Assembly: GCA_029551285.1 (NCBI GenBank)
Contig: JAKPFT010000083.1
Span: 1 to 35,989, forward strand
Origin: a bacterium
GTDB lineage: Bacteria > Ratteibacteria > UBA8468 > B48-G9 > DSTR01
Reading direction: 5' to 3'
DNA length: 35,989 bases
Part shown: in pieces, positions 23,771 through 32,251 of the stretch
Position numbering within the stretch: position 1 is the stretch's first letter
Layout of the letters: each line of letters begins with the position of its first letter
Made by a program: the position numbers and the translations under genes
Notes under the pieces: generated by a model
Told to the model about the DNA's origin: nothing
The model's database searches: none
What the model saw: the letters and a program-made list of their open reading frames with translations, nothing else

Positions 23771-25504
23771 TCAGCTTTCCGCCAGAACATCAGAAAGGCT
23801 TTTCTTCAGAAAATCATAAATCTGAGCGTGCGTTGAAAATTCACTCAGCTGTTCTCTTATTCTTTGAAGGCGCTCCCAGGTAACACGGCGGATTACTTCT
23901 TTCACCCTGGGGATAGCTCCGGGTGCCATGCTCAACTGGTCAATTCCCAGCCCGATTAGCAGACAGGCCAGTTCCGGGCTGGCCGCCATCTCCCCGCAAA
24001 GACTCACTTTCAACCGGTGGTGGTGACCGGCCTGGATAACCCTTTCAATAAGGGAAATGATCGCTGGATGACACGGCTGGTAAAGATGACTGACGCGTTC
24101 GTTACCCCGGTCGGCGGCCAGGGTGTACTGAATGAGGTCGTTGGTGCCGATGCTGAAGAAGTCAACCAGGGGGCCAAGTTTCTCACATAAAATAGCGGCC
24201 GCAGGCACTTCCACCAGGATGCCCAGAGGAATTTTTTCTGCAAATTCTTTTCCTTCTTTTCTCAATTGCTGGCGGCTTTTTTCAAGAATGCGGTGCACCT
24301 GCTCAACCTCTTCCACCGTGGTCACCATTGGTACCATTATTTTGAGATGACCATGGACAGACGCTCTCAGAATTGCCTTGATCTGGTCAATAAAAATTTC
24401 CTCCCTGGCCAGGCAGATACGAATGGCGCGCCATCCCAGGAAGGGATTGCGTTCCTTGCCGAACCCGAAGCTTTCCGGAAATTTATCCCCTCCGAGGTCA
24501 AGGGTTCTGATGATGACCGACTTCTCTTCCATGAGTTCAGCAACTTTGCGGTAGGCCTGGTACTGTTCCTCTTCTGAAGGCAAGTCTTTACGGTTAAGGT
24601 AAAGATACTCTGTGCGGTACAGACCAATGCCTTCGCCACCGTATTTCTTTACGGTGGCCGCCTCTTCCGGAAACTCAATGTTAGCCAGGAGCGCCACCCT
24701 GTGACCATCAGCAGTTTCGGAGGGAAGACCGACGATGGTTTTCAACCTTTTTTGCCACTGCTTCAGACGGCCGCGCTTTTCCCGGTAGGCGGCCAGGACT
24801 TCTTTTTCTGGCTGGATAATAACTTCACCGGTTTCGCCGTCAACGATGATGGTCTCTCTATCCTTTAAGTCATTCAGAATGTGTCCGATCCCCACCACCG
24901 CGGGAAGTTCCAGGGCTCTGGCCATAATGGCAGCGTGAGAGGTTGGACTGCCTATTTCCATAGCCAGGCCGACGACCTGCCTGCGGTCAATTGAAGCTGT
25001 CTGGGAAGGAGAAAGGTCGGCGGCTACAATAACCTGGTTCTTACCAGGCAGGGAAGGCCGGGTACCCGTGGGTTCAAGGTTGGTGATAATCCTTTCAACA
25101 ATGTCCAGCAGATCCCGTCTTCTATCCTTAAAAAAGTCATCCGGGCCGCGCTGGAAAAGTTCCCCCAGTTTTTTCAGGACAGTTTCCAGGGCACTTTCGG
25201 CGTTAATCCTTTCTCTCCGGATAATTTCCACGGTTTTTTCCCGGAGAATTTTATCCTGAAGAAAGACGCGATGAACCGAAAAGATCTCTCCATATTCCGG
25301 GCCAATCTTTTTGGAAATCTCATCCTGAAGCCGGGCTACTTCCTCTTCGGTGCGACTTAAGGCTTTTTCAAAGCGAGCCACTTCGGCTTCTACATCTTCC
25401 GGACGCAACCGGTAGGAAGGCAGACTTTTTGGAGCCCGCTGCCACCGGCATACCCGCCCGATAGCGATTCCCGGGGAAACCCCAAGGCCATGGTAGGTTT
25501 TCAT
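23771..25504 (-). CDS. ptsI: phosphoenolpyruvate-protein phosphotransferase (PTS enzyme I)
   Basis: Autophosphorylates from PEP and passes the phosphate to HPr or NPr. The 577 residues contain the N-terminal HPr-binding and swivelling domain with the active His190 in GSPTSHAAIMA, and the C-terminal PEP-binding TIM barrel with GGDKFPES, RNPFLGWRAIRI, and SIGTNDLIQYTLAADRGNE. No GAF domain precedes it, so it is standard EI rather than EI-Ntr (PtsP). No HPr gene and no sugar-specific IIB/IIC are nearby; only the IIA-Ntr-like ptsN lies 7 nt upstream, which suggests a regulatory rather than transport relay here. Confidence 0.95.
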   Translation of the reverse strand: MKTYHGLGVSPGIAIGRVCRWQRAPKSLPSYRLRPEDVEAEVARFEKALSRTEEEVARLQDEISKKIGPEYGEIFSVHRVFLQDKILREKTVEIIRRERINAESALETVLKKLGELFQRGPDDFFKDRRRDLLDIVERIITNLEPTGTRPSLPGKNQVIVAADLSPSQTASIDRRQVVGLAMEIGSPTSHAAIMARALELPAVVGIGHILNDLKDRETIIVDGETGEVIIQPEKEVLAAYREKRGRLKQWQKRLKTIVGLPSETADGHRVALLANIEFPEEAATVKKYGGEGIGLYRTEYLYLNRKDLPSEEEQYQAYRKVAELMEEKSVIIRTLDLGGDKFPESFGFGKERNPFLGWRAIRICLAREEIFIDQIKAILRASVHGHLKIMVPMVTTVEEVEQVHRILEKSRQQLRKEGKEFAEKIPLGILVEVPAAAILCEKLGPLVDFFSIGTNDLIQYTLAADRGNERVSHLYQPCHPAIISLIERVIQAGHHHRLKVSLCGEMAASPELACLLIGLGIDQLSMAPGAIPRVKEVIRRVTWERLQRIREQLSEFSTHAQIYDFLKKSLSDVLAES

Positions 25505-25511
25505 CTATTTC

Positions 25512-25985
25512 TCAGGGAAGGGAGTTTATCTTTTCCTCGTCTTCCGCTATGATTTTCAGAGCCTCAGAGGCAGTACTTGCTTCCTTAAGACTCTGCCGGA
25601 AAACGCGGTCCTTCAGTAATCGGGCGATCTTCGCGAGGGCTTTAAGATGGATTCCTGTGGCTCGCGACGGAGCCAGTACCAGAAATATAATGTTGACCGG
25701 TTCCCCATCAAGGGCCTCAAAGTGAACACCCTTGCGGGAGATACCCAGAGCACCGACCAGATTGTCAATCTGGTCGGTTTTGGCATGGGGCACGGCTATT
25801 CCCTGGCCGATACCGGTGGAACCAAGTTTTTCTCGTTCCACCAGCGCCTCCAGAATTTCTTTGCGGTTCTTGATCCGTCCGGCTTTTTCCAGGGCCATGA
25901 GAAGTTCATCCAGAGAATCCTCTTTTTCCGTGCTTTTCAATCCAATGATCACCGAGTCTTCTGACAGAAAATCGGTTATCTTCAT
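25512..25985 (-). CDS. ptsN: PTS IIA component, nitrogen-regulatory type
   Basis: Phosphoryl-accepting regulator of the fructose/mannitol IIA family. The 157-residue protein stands alone, without IIB or IIC domains, and has the active His67 in GIAVPHAKT; REKLGSTGIGQG upstream is typical of PtsN. AAGGAGGACCT precedes the ATG at 25985. It lies between hpf and ptsI. In Proteobacteria hpf-ptsN follows rpoN in the LPS transport operon; here the pair is kept although rpoN is absent. Confidence 0.92.
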   Translation of the reverse strand: MKITDFLSEDSVIIGLKSTEKEDSLDELLMALEKAGRIKNRKEILEALVEREKLGSTGIGQGIAVPHAKTDQIDNLVGALGISRKGVHFEALDGEPVNIIFLVLAPSRATGIHLKALAKIARLLKDRVFRQSLKEASTASEALKIIAEDEEKINSLP

Positions 25986-26003
25986 AGGTCCTCCTTATCC
26001 TGT

Positions 26004-26297
26004 TTATCGGTGAGATTGTTCAATAACCTTGTCATGCAGCCGGCTCAGTTTTGTTCTTGCTTTGTCCAGCAAAACCTCCACACATCGGTTGAGGTCATTG
26101 TCGCTCTCCTTTAGAAAGACAGTCTGGTGTCCGGTATGAATAACCAGTTCGGCGACATAGGTGGAACCTTCGTTTCTGACATAAAAATCAGCCTTGCTGG
26201 TACCAAAAGTTAGTTTTTCAAGTCGCTGCATTTTTTCCCGGATGTAACCTTCAAAATCCGAGTCAACTCTTGTTTTGAAATGAATCCTTATTTCCAT
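26004..26297 (-). CDS. hpf: short ribosome hibernation promoting factor
   Basis: Binds the 30S decoding region in starved cells and promotes inactive 100S dimers or protected 70S. The 97-residue protein is the short form, with the beta-alpha-beta-beta-beta-alpha pattern beginning IRIHFKTRVDSDFEGYI and ending in a basic helix KARTKLSRLHDKV. AAAGGAGG precedes the ATG. It overlaps the 3' end of the spoIID-like gene by 35 nt and is followed by ptsN, as in the proteobacterial locus. Confidence 0.92.
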   Translation of the reverse strand: MEIRIHFKTRVDSDFEGYIREKMQRLEKLTFGTSKADFYVRNEGSTYVAELVIHTGHQTVFLKESDNDLNRCVEVLLDKARTKLSRLHDKVIEQSHR

Positions 26298-27285
26298 AAT
26301 CCTCCTTTTTGATGGTGGGTGTTATCTCCAGAAGGGGAAAGTAAAAGTGGAGAATCTCTGCATAATTAGCGCCGGCTTCCGCCATCCTTCGGGCGCCCCA
26401 TTGACAGAGTCCCACACCATGGCCATAGCCACGCCCCTGCAGGAAAAAGTTTTCTCCATCCTGTCTGAGGGTGAAGAAGGTGCTGGGAAGCATCAACTGG
26501 TTATTGAAAAAAATGGTCCCGGCCCGGGAGTTGATCCGCGAGCGGAATTCAGCAGCAGTCATTTTCAACTCTTTTCCGGTGCTGCCCACTAGGGTAATTG
26601 TAAGAGCGCGGCCTGCTGAATCAGTTTGATTGATTTGAAACGTCCGGACGTGGGTCTGAAAAACTCTGGAGAGAAAATCACGGGTAAAAGTTCTCTGCCA
26701 GGTGGCGTAAGGAGAATTACTGCAGGAACAGGACGCGACCGCGGTCCAGCAGGGCTGGATAGTTCCGGACCAGACATTTTCAGGTGTGGTGGTTGCTCCG
26801 CCGCAGCAGGTATGAAAAAAAATCATTACCGGTTTTCCCTCAAAGGTTAAAACTTGACCCTGAGTTTCTTCCACAGCCGCCACAACATTCTCGTGCTCAC
26901 ATTGGCCGTACAGTTGATGGCTCAGGGTGATGTCATAGGCAGCTCCCCTGGTCCGGGCCTCGTCTCTCTTGACCCGAGCCACCGTTCGGGCACAAACTGC
27001 CTGAGCCTTAAGGGCCTCCATCGGCCAGTCTGGACCCATTTCCTGTCCCAGAACGCCCGCTATATAATCCTCAATATCAACCTGGTTAATCAGCAACCAG
27101 CGACCACCATTTTTCTTCAGATAGACGCTACCGCGGTAACCGGATGTAAAGTTTCTGGTCAGGCTCCTAACTGACTCTCCTTCCTTCAAGCAGACCCGTA
27201 TCTCTTCTGCGGCGACCAGAAAAGGACACAGAAAGTATAAACTAAGGAGCCTGAGTTTTTTCCGGGTAGACGAGTACTTTAACAT
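26263..27285 (-). CDS. SpoIID/LytB-domain protein (predicted peptidoglycan lytic transglycosylase)
   Basis: SpoIID cleaves glycan strands of denuded peptidoglycan in B. subtilis engulfment; homologues occur in non-sporulating Gram-negative bacteria. The sequence has DIEDYIAGVLGQEM, with the catalytic Glu, followed by EALKAQAVCARTVA, HTCCGGAT, PENVWSG, and the C-terminal GRGYGHGVGLCQWGA, all typical. The frame is open to 27408, but I choose ATG 27285 (341 residues with the signal sequence KKLRLLSLYFLCPFLVAA), because the longer form would overlap the lptC-like gene by 167 nt. It occupies the place held by lptB and rpoN in Proteobacteria. Confidence 0.85.
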   Translation of the reverse strand: MLKYSSTRKKLRLLSLYFLCPFLVAAEEIRVCLKEGESVRSLTRNFTSGYRGSVYLKKNGGRWLLINQVDIEDYIAGVLGQEMGPDWPMEALKAQAVCARTVARVKRDEARTRGAAYDITLSHQLYGQCEHENVVAAVEETQGQVLTFEGKPVMIFFHTCCGGATTTPENVWSGTIQPCWTAVASCSCSNSPYATWQRTFTRDFLSRVFQTHVRTFQINQTDSAGRALTITLVGSTGKELKMTAAEFRSRINSRAGTIFFNNQLMLPSTFFTLRQDGENFFLQGRGYGHGVGLCQWGARRMAEAGANYAEILHFYFPLLEITPTIKKEDYGNKDSFQNKS

Positions 27286-27826
27286 TGCCCTTAATCTCAA
27301 TCCGGTTTTCCGTCCAGTAATAATAAATCTTCTCACCTGAAAAGCTGTTATGGTCCCGGGTGATGACTGGATTACCTTCCATGAGCAGGACCTTTTCACG
27401 GTCCTCATAAGTTAACTTCTGACAGGTAGCCTCCATCAATACTTTCTTATCCTGCAGAGCCTTCTGGGTGACCGTAATTTTTCCCTCCAGGATTGCTGCC
27501 TCCATCTGCTGCCGCTGGGGACTAAATCTAATTTCGGCTCTTCCTTCTCCTCCTGTTCTGACCTCAATCAGAGAATCAGCGGACTTCAGAGAGAAACCTG
27601 GTTGCTGCACAATAGCCGTTTTCTGGTCGGCTGTCATTTCAGCAGTTTCTCCGGTAACTTCCAGACTTACCCTGTCGGAAAACTGTCTCAAACTGAAATG
27701 CTCCAGTTCCTGAGAGGATAGTTTGCTCTCCGGAACTTCCTTCTTTCCGCGTTGACACCCGCCTGTCACCAGAAGGATGACGGCTGTTGCTCCTAACAGC
27801 CATATGTGCGAACGAGCGGTAACCAT
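27242..27826 (-). CDS. lptC: LptC/LptA-like LPS export lipoprotein
   Basis: Predicted periplasmic component of the LPS transport bridge. The 194-residue protein has a signal peptide ending in the lipobox TGGC (Cys24), an LptC-type N-terminal strand series (HFSLRQFSDRVSLEVTGE, with the LptC-like Trp/Phe region), and a C-terminal OstA/LptA-like strand repeat (VLMEGNPVITR, IEIKGNVKVLVYPE). It may combine the LptC and LptA jellyroll functions, as no separate lptA is seen; this is inference. AGGAAG lies 6 nt before the ATG at 27826, which overlaps kdsC by 34 nt. A lipid anchor is unlike the transmembrane anchor of E. coli LptC. Confidence 0.75.
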   Translation of the reverse strand: MVTARSHIWLLGATAVILLVTGGCQRGKKEVPESKLSSQELEHFSLRQFSDRVSLEVTGETAEMTADQKTAIVQQPGFSLKSADSLIEVRTGGEGRAEIRFSPQRQQMEAAILEGKITVTQKALQDKKVLMEATCQKLTYEDREKVLLMEGNPVITRDHNSFSGEKIYYYWTENRIEIKGNVKVLVYPEKTQAP

Positions 27827-28314
27827 TTTTTCTTCCTGTTGAGAATGAGTTCGGCCATTTCACGGAGAACACCTTCACCACCCCGTTTTCGGCACACGAT
27901 GGTGGCAGCGGTTTTAACTTCGGCACAGGCATCGGCGGGGCAGGCGGAGACAGCAGAACATTTCATCGCTGCCAGGTCTGGCAGGTCATCACCCAGGTAG
28001 CAGACCTCCTGCCACCGAAAGCCGTTCCGGACAAGCCATTTCCCCAGGGAGTCGCTCTTATCGCGGGCTTTTTGAATGACCGCGGCTACGCCAAGGTCTT
28101 TCCACCTTCTTACCTCCAGCGCGGAACAGCTCCTTCCGGTAATAATCACCGTGTTTATTCCAGCCTGACACAGCAGTTTGATGGCCAGGCCGTCCCGGAT
28201 ATTAAAACTTCGGCCGAGAGCATTTCCCACAAGCAACAGGCAACCATCAGTTAAAACACCGTCCACATCAACCGCCACCAGCCGCAGTAACTGCCAGACC
28301 TGATCAGAAATCAA
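27793..28314 (-). CDS. kdsC: 3-deoxy-D-manno-octulosonate 8-phosphate phosphatase
   Basis: HAD-family phosphatase that yields Kdo from Kdo-8-phosphate. Motifs are VDVDGVLTDG (nucleophile Asp16 and Asp18), ITGRSC and GDDLPDLAAM. I choose a TTG start at 28314 (173 residues) because AAAAAGGAG stands 8 nt upstream and this gives the family length; the frame is also open to an ATG at 28356, which has no ribosome binding site and would overlap kdsD by 53 nt. It follows kdsD and precedes the lptC-like gene, the same order as in E. coli. Confidence 0.9.
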   Translation of the reverse strand: MISDQVWQLLRLVAVDVDGVLTDGCLLLVGNALGRSFNIRDGLAIKLLCQAGINTVIITGRSCSALEVRRWKDLGVAAVIQKARDKSDSLGKWLVRNGFRWQEVCYLGDDLPDLAAMKCSAVSACPADACAEVKTAATIVCRKRGGEGVLREMAELILNRKKKWLPLVRTYGC

Positions 28315-29290
28315 AGCGAAACTCCTTTTTCCCCAGTAAATCGTGAAGGTGAACAATACCCGTCGGCCTTTTCTTCCCGTCAGTAATCACCAGACAGGTA
28401 ATTTCCAGTTTCTCCATGAGAGAAAGGGCCTGGGCTGCCAGCTTATCAGGTTCAATTGTTTTCGGGTTTTTCGTCATGACCTGGCAGGCTTTCAGAAACT
28501 TCAGCCGATCGTGGTGAGCCAGTAACAATCTCCTGACATCACCGTCGGTGATGATACCGGTCAGTTGGCCGGCAGTATTGACCACCAGCGTAAAGCCCAG
28601 ATTTTTCCTGTTAATCGCCCTAACTGCTTCCATGAAGGACGCCTCCTCTTTTACCAGGGGAATACGGCTTCCGGTTTGCATGACATCCTTTACTTTCAGC
28701 ATCAAGCGGCGGCCAAGGTTACCCCCGGGATGGTAAAAAGCATAGTCCCGGCGGCCGAATCCACTCAACGCTAAGAGAGTCAAAGCCAGAGCATCTCCGA
28801 CCACCAGGGCACAGGTGGTGCTGGAGGAGGGCACTAATCCTAAAATATCAGCTTCCTGAATCTCACCGGTGGAAATGACCAGGTCACTGGAGCGCCCCAG
28901 GGCCGATTCCGGGGAAGAGGTCAGGCTGACGATGGAAGCGCCAATCTTTTTAAGGCAGGGCAGGATTCGAAGCAGTTCATCGCTTTCCCCACTGTTGGAG
29001 ATGGCCAGCACGACATCCTGTTTGGACACCAGACCGAGGTCACCGTGAACGGCCTCCCCCGGGTGAAGGAAGACAGCGGTGGTACCTGTGCTGGCCATGG
29101 TTCCGGCAATTTTCCGGGCGATGATGCCGCTTTTGCCTATCCCGGTGACTACTATTTTGCCCTGACAGCGCTGGATGAGCCGGACAGCCCGGACAAACTC
29201 CTTGCCCAGACGCTGCCGGACACGTTTCAACGCCAGGACTTCAGCGTCAATGACACGGCGTCCCAGTTCAAGGATTTTCTGGCTCTTCAT
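28304..29290 (-). CDS. kdsD: arabinose-5-phosphate isomerase
   Basis: Converts ribulose-5-phosphate to arabinose-5-phosphate for Kdo synthesis. The 328 residues have an N-terminal SIS domain ([27 protein letters not shown] with the conserved His82, [10 protein letters not shown]) and two C-terminal CBS domains (from about 200; [16 protein letters not shown]). This SIS+2xCBS arrangement is standard for KdsD/GutQ. The ATG overlaps the end of kdsA by 23 nt, and the end overlaps kdsC, so kdsA-D-C are tightly coupled. Confidence 0.96.
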   Translation of the reverse strand: MKSQKILELGRRVIDAEVLALKRVRQRLGKEFVRAVRLIQRCQGKIVVTGIGKSGIIARKIAGTMASTGTTAVFLHPGEAVHGDLGLVSKQDVVLAISNSGESDELLRILPCLKKIGASIVSLTSSPESALGRSSDLVISTGEIQEADILGLVPSSSTTCALVVGDALALTLLALSGFGRRDYAFYHPGGNLGRRLMLKVKDVMQTGSRIPLVKEEASFMEAVRAINRKNLGFTLVVNTAGQLTGIITDGDVRRLLLAHHDRLKFLKACQVMTKNPKTIEPDKLAAQALSLMEKLEITCLVITDGKKRPTGIVHLHDLLGKKEFRFDF

Positions 29291-30110
29291 TTTTCAGGGC
29301 GGCCTTGATCCTGAGTACCTGCTCCAGCAAACCGGGAAGTAAATGAAGGGGCAACATATTGGGACCGTCTGATAGAGCCTTCTCAGGGCAAGGGTGGACC
29401 TCCAGAAAAAGACCGTCGCAACCGACCGCTACCGCGGCCCGGGCCAGGGGAAGAACAAACTCTCGCTGGCCGCCTGAGGACTGACCGTGGCCTCCCGGCT
29501 GCTGAACACTGTGGGTGGCGTCGTAAATTACCGGAAAGCCAAAACTTCTGATGATGGGCAGAGACCGAAAGTCTGAAACCAGTTGATTATATCCAAAACA
29601 GGTACCCCGTTCAGTTATGAGCAACCGGCGGTTGCCTGTGGAAAGAACTTTTTCAATAATTGGCCGGACCTCCCAGGGTGAAAGAAACTGCCCCTTTTTC
29701 ACATTTATCACCCGGCCGGTCTCCCCGGCCGCTACCAGCAGGTCTGTTTGACGGCAGAGGAAGGCTGGAATCTGAATGATGTCCAGAACCGCGGCTGCCC
29801 TGGCGATTTCCGTCCGGCAGTGAACATCAGAAAGCACAGGTACGCCCAGTGTTTCTTTGATTTTTTTTAGAAGGTTCAATCCCTTTTCCAGCCCTGGGCC
29901 GCGAAACGAACCCAGTGAAGTTCGGTTAGCCTTATCGTAGGAAGCCTTAAAAATAAAGGGGACGCCTAACCGGTGGCAGATTGAGGAGAGTTCTTTCGCC
30001 AGGGCAAATGTTACCTCTTCATCTTCAATGACGCAGGGTCCGGCAATCAGCGCAGGCAAAGCCGCACCACCAATCTTGATGTTGCCGAGGCAAACACTTT
30101 CTACTTTCAC
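29268..30110 (-). CDS. kdsA: 2-dehydro-3-deoxyphosphooctonate aldolase (Kdo-8-P synthase)
   Basis: Condenses PEP with arabinose-5-phosphate to Kdo-8-phosphate. Motifs include [31 protein letters not shown] and [11 protein letters not shown]. The product is 280 residues from GTG 30110, which has GAGG 6 nt upstream; the frame also allows TTG 30122. The two family forms, metal-dependent and metal-independent, differ at a conserved Cys/Asn; GNIKIGG near the N-terminus holds Asn where metal-independent enzymes have it and Cys is found in the metal type, but I am not certain of the alignment. It begins the Kdo module 74 nt after infB. Confidence 0.95.
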   Translation of the reverse strand: MKVESVCLGNIKIGGAALPALIAGPCVIEDEEVTFALAKELSSICHRLGVPFIFKASYDKANRTSLGSFRGPGLEKGLNLLKKIKETLGVPVLSDVHCRTEIARAAAVLDIIQIPAFLCRQTDLLVAAGETGRVINVKKGQFLSPWEVRPIIEKVLSTGNRRLLITERGTCFGYNQLVSDFRSLPIIRSFGFPVIYDATHSVQQPGGHGQSSGGQREFVLPLARAAVAVGCDGLFLEVHPCPEKALSDGPNMLPLHLLPGLLEQVLRIKAALKNEEPENP

Positions 30111-30184
30111 CGGACACCTCAACTCGTCTTCTTATCTTGTGTTATCGCCTATTAACTGGATACGTTTAACGGAAGAGATGCTCC

Positions 30185-32251
30185 TTACTGCTTTTTTAGA
30201 GTACGGCTAACCTGCTCCATCCGGGTCGACTGGATGATGTCCCCTTCCGTAAATTCTTTAAAATCCCTGATTTCAATACCACACTCGGTATTGGAAACCA
30301 CTTCTCTGACAGAATCCTTGAAACGTTTCAGGCTGCTTACTTCTCCTTCATAGACAACCTTGCCGGCCCGGATAACCTTCGCCCTGGAGCCAGCCACAAT
30401 CTTGCCGTCAACCACCAGACAACCGGCCACAACCTTGCCCCTGGAAAGAGTGAAGACCTTTTTCACCAGTGCCTGACCAAGAAGAACCTCTTTCACTTCC
30501 GGTTCCAGCATCCCTTCCAGAGAACGTTTGATGTCATCTACCAGATCATAAATTAAACGGTAGAGTTTAACCTCCACGCCTTCGCGCCTGGCCAGGTCCT
30601 CACTTTTTTCCCCGAAAGGTACATTAAACCCAATTACAATACCGTTTGAGGCAGAAGCCAGCAGAATGTCACTTTCAGTTATTGGCCCGGCGCCACAGTG
30701 GAGAAGAGAGACAGAAACTTCCTCGCTCCGCTGACGCTCCAGAATGGTGCGAATAGCCTCCACTGACCCGAGGCAATCGGCCTTCAAAATAATTTTCAAC
30801 TCTTTGGCTGTACCTTCCTTCACCTGCTGGTACAGGTCCTCCAGAGTGAGCCGTCGCACTGCCGGTCTGGAAATGGCCGGCTTTAGTTTCCTCGCGGCAG
30901 CCAGTTCCCGGGCCTCTCTCTCAGAAGCCACAACTTCAAACTTAGTGCCCGGGAAGACCACCTGGTCGGCTCCCAGAATCTCAACAGGGGTTGAGGGTCC
31001 TGCCTCCGAAAGCCGCCTGTTCCAGTCGTCAATCAAAGCCCTTATCCGTCCGTGTGCAGGTCCGGCAACAAAACTCTGTCCGAGACGAACTGTGCCGTCC
31101 TTTACCAGAACAGAAAGTACCGGACCTCTGGCCCGGTCCAGTTGCGACTCAATGACGATACCCTCGCCGAGTTTTTCCGGGTCAGCCTTAAGTTCCAGCA
31201 TTTCCGCCACCAGCAGAATCATCTCCAGCAGGTCATTCAATCCTTCGCCGGTGATAGCGGAAACATTAACGAAAACAGTTTCTCCGCCCCAGGAATCAGG
31301 AACCAGCCCGTGCTCCGAGAGTTGCTGTCTCACCCGGTCGGGGTTCGCGTTTGGCCGGTCGATCTTGTTGACAGCCACAATAATGGGCACGCCGGCGGAA
31401 CGGGCATGATTAATCGCTTCCAGAGTCTGAGGTTTGACACCTTCATCTGCGGCTACAACTAAAACCACCAGGTCGGTGACCGTTGCTCCACGAGCCCGCA
31501 TGGCCGTAAAGGCCTCGTGACCGGGAGTGTCCAGAAAAACAATGCTGCCCTGAGGAAGATTTACCCGGTAGGCCCCTATCCGTTGCGTGATCTGACCGTA
31601 TTCTTTCTGGGCCAGGCGGCTCTTTCTGATGGCATCAAGAATGGTCGTCTTGCCGTGGTCTACGTGTCCCATGATGGTGACCACCGGTGCCCGGGGCCTC
31701 AAAAGTGCCGACACTTTGCGGGGAGAAGGAACTGGCCCGGGTTTCTCCGGAACGATCCTTATCCCGAGGTGGTCGGCCAGGAGAGAAATAGCTTGTGGCC
31801 CCGGCCGTTCATTGATGTTGACCGGCACATTAAGCGTCATAAACTTCTTCAGGAGCAACTCCGGGCTCAGGCAGAGTTTCTTTGAAAGTTCCTCAAGACT
31901 TTCTGACCCGGTAAGCGCCACGGCGGAGCCTACCATCTGCTGTGGTGGTTCCTGCGGAAGTACCCCGGCCACAGGCTTACTGTTGCTTCCTGCAGGTTCA
32001 GCCGGCTGCTTGAGTTCTGGGGGTTTTGTCTGAACCTGTTCCGGAACCTGAATTGCTGGTGAAGCAGGGGGCTTTTCACGGCTCTCTTCAGGGGTTGCTG
32101 CCTCCTTCTTGAGCTGGCGGTCAAGTTCCAGTTGTTCGCTTTCCGTTAACCCGCTGGAACTGGTTGTTTTCTGCCAGCCCAGATGCCGGCAGATCTCCAG
32201 GACTTCCCTGGAAGATAGACCTTTGAGCCGGGCATATTCGTAAATTCTCAC
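30185..32251 (-). CDS. infB: translation initiation factor IF-2
   Basis: GTPase that positions fMet-tRNA on the 30S subunit. The 688 residues begin with the IF2-N fold (RIYEYARLKGLSSREVLEI), a low-complexity Pro/Glu linker (about 50-110), a second IF2-N domain, then the G domain: GHVDHGKT (195-202), DTPGH (241-245), NKID (295-298), and domains II-IV. The switch I motif usually ITQHIGAY reads ITQRIGAY, a His-to-Arg change. It overlaps nusA by 4 nt. rbfA and truB, the common followers, are not here; kdsA follows instead. Confidence 0.97.
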   Translation of the reverse strand: MRIYEYARLKGLSSREVLEICRHLGWQKTTSSSGLTESEQLELDRQLKKEAATPEESREKPPASPAIQVPEQVQTKPPELKQPAEPAGSNSKPVAGVLPQEPPQQMVGSAVALTGSESLEELSKKLCLSPELLLKKFMTLNVPVNINERPGPQAISLLADHLGIRIVPEKPGPVPSPRKVSALLRPRAPVVTIMGHVDHGKTTILDAIRKSRLAQKEYGQITQRIGAYRVNLPQGSIVFLDTPGHEAFTAMRARGATVTDLVVLVVAADEGVKPQTLEAINHARSAGVPIIVAVNKIDRPNANPDRVRQQLSEHGLVPDSWGGETVFVNVSAITGEGLNDLLEMILLVAEMLELKADPEKLGEGIVIESQLDRARGPVLSVLVKDGTVRLGQSFVAGPAHGRIRALIDDWNRRLSEAGPSTPVEILGADQVVFPGTKFEVVASEREARELAAARKLKPAISRPAVRRLTLEDLYQQVKEGTAKELKIILKADCLGSVEAIRTILERQRSEEVSVSLLHCGAGPITESDILLASASNGIVIGFNVPFGEKSEDLARREGVEVKLYRLIYDLVDDIKRSLEGMLEPEVKEVLLGQALVKKVFTLSRGKVVAGCLVVDGKIVAGSRAKVIRAGKVVYEGEVSSLKRFKDSVREVVSNTECGIEIRDFKEFTEGDIIQSTRMEQVSRTLKKQ

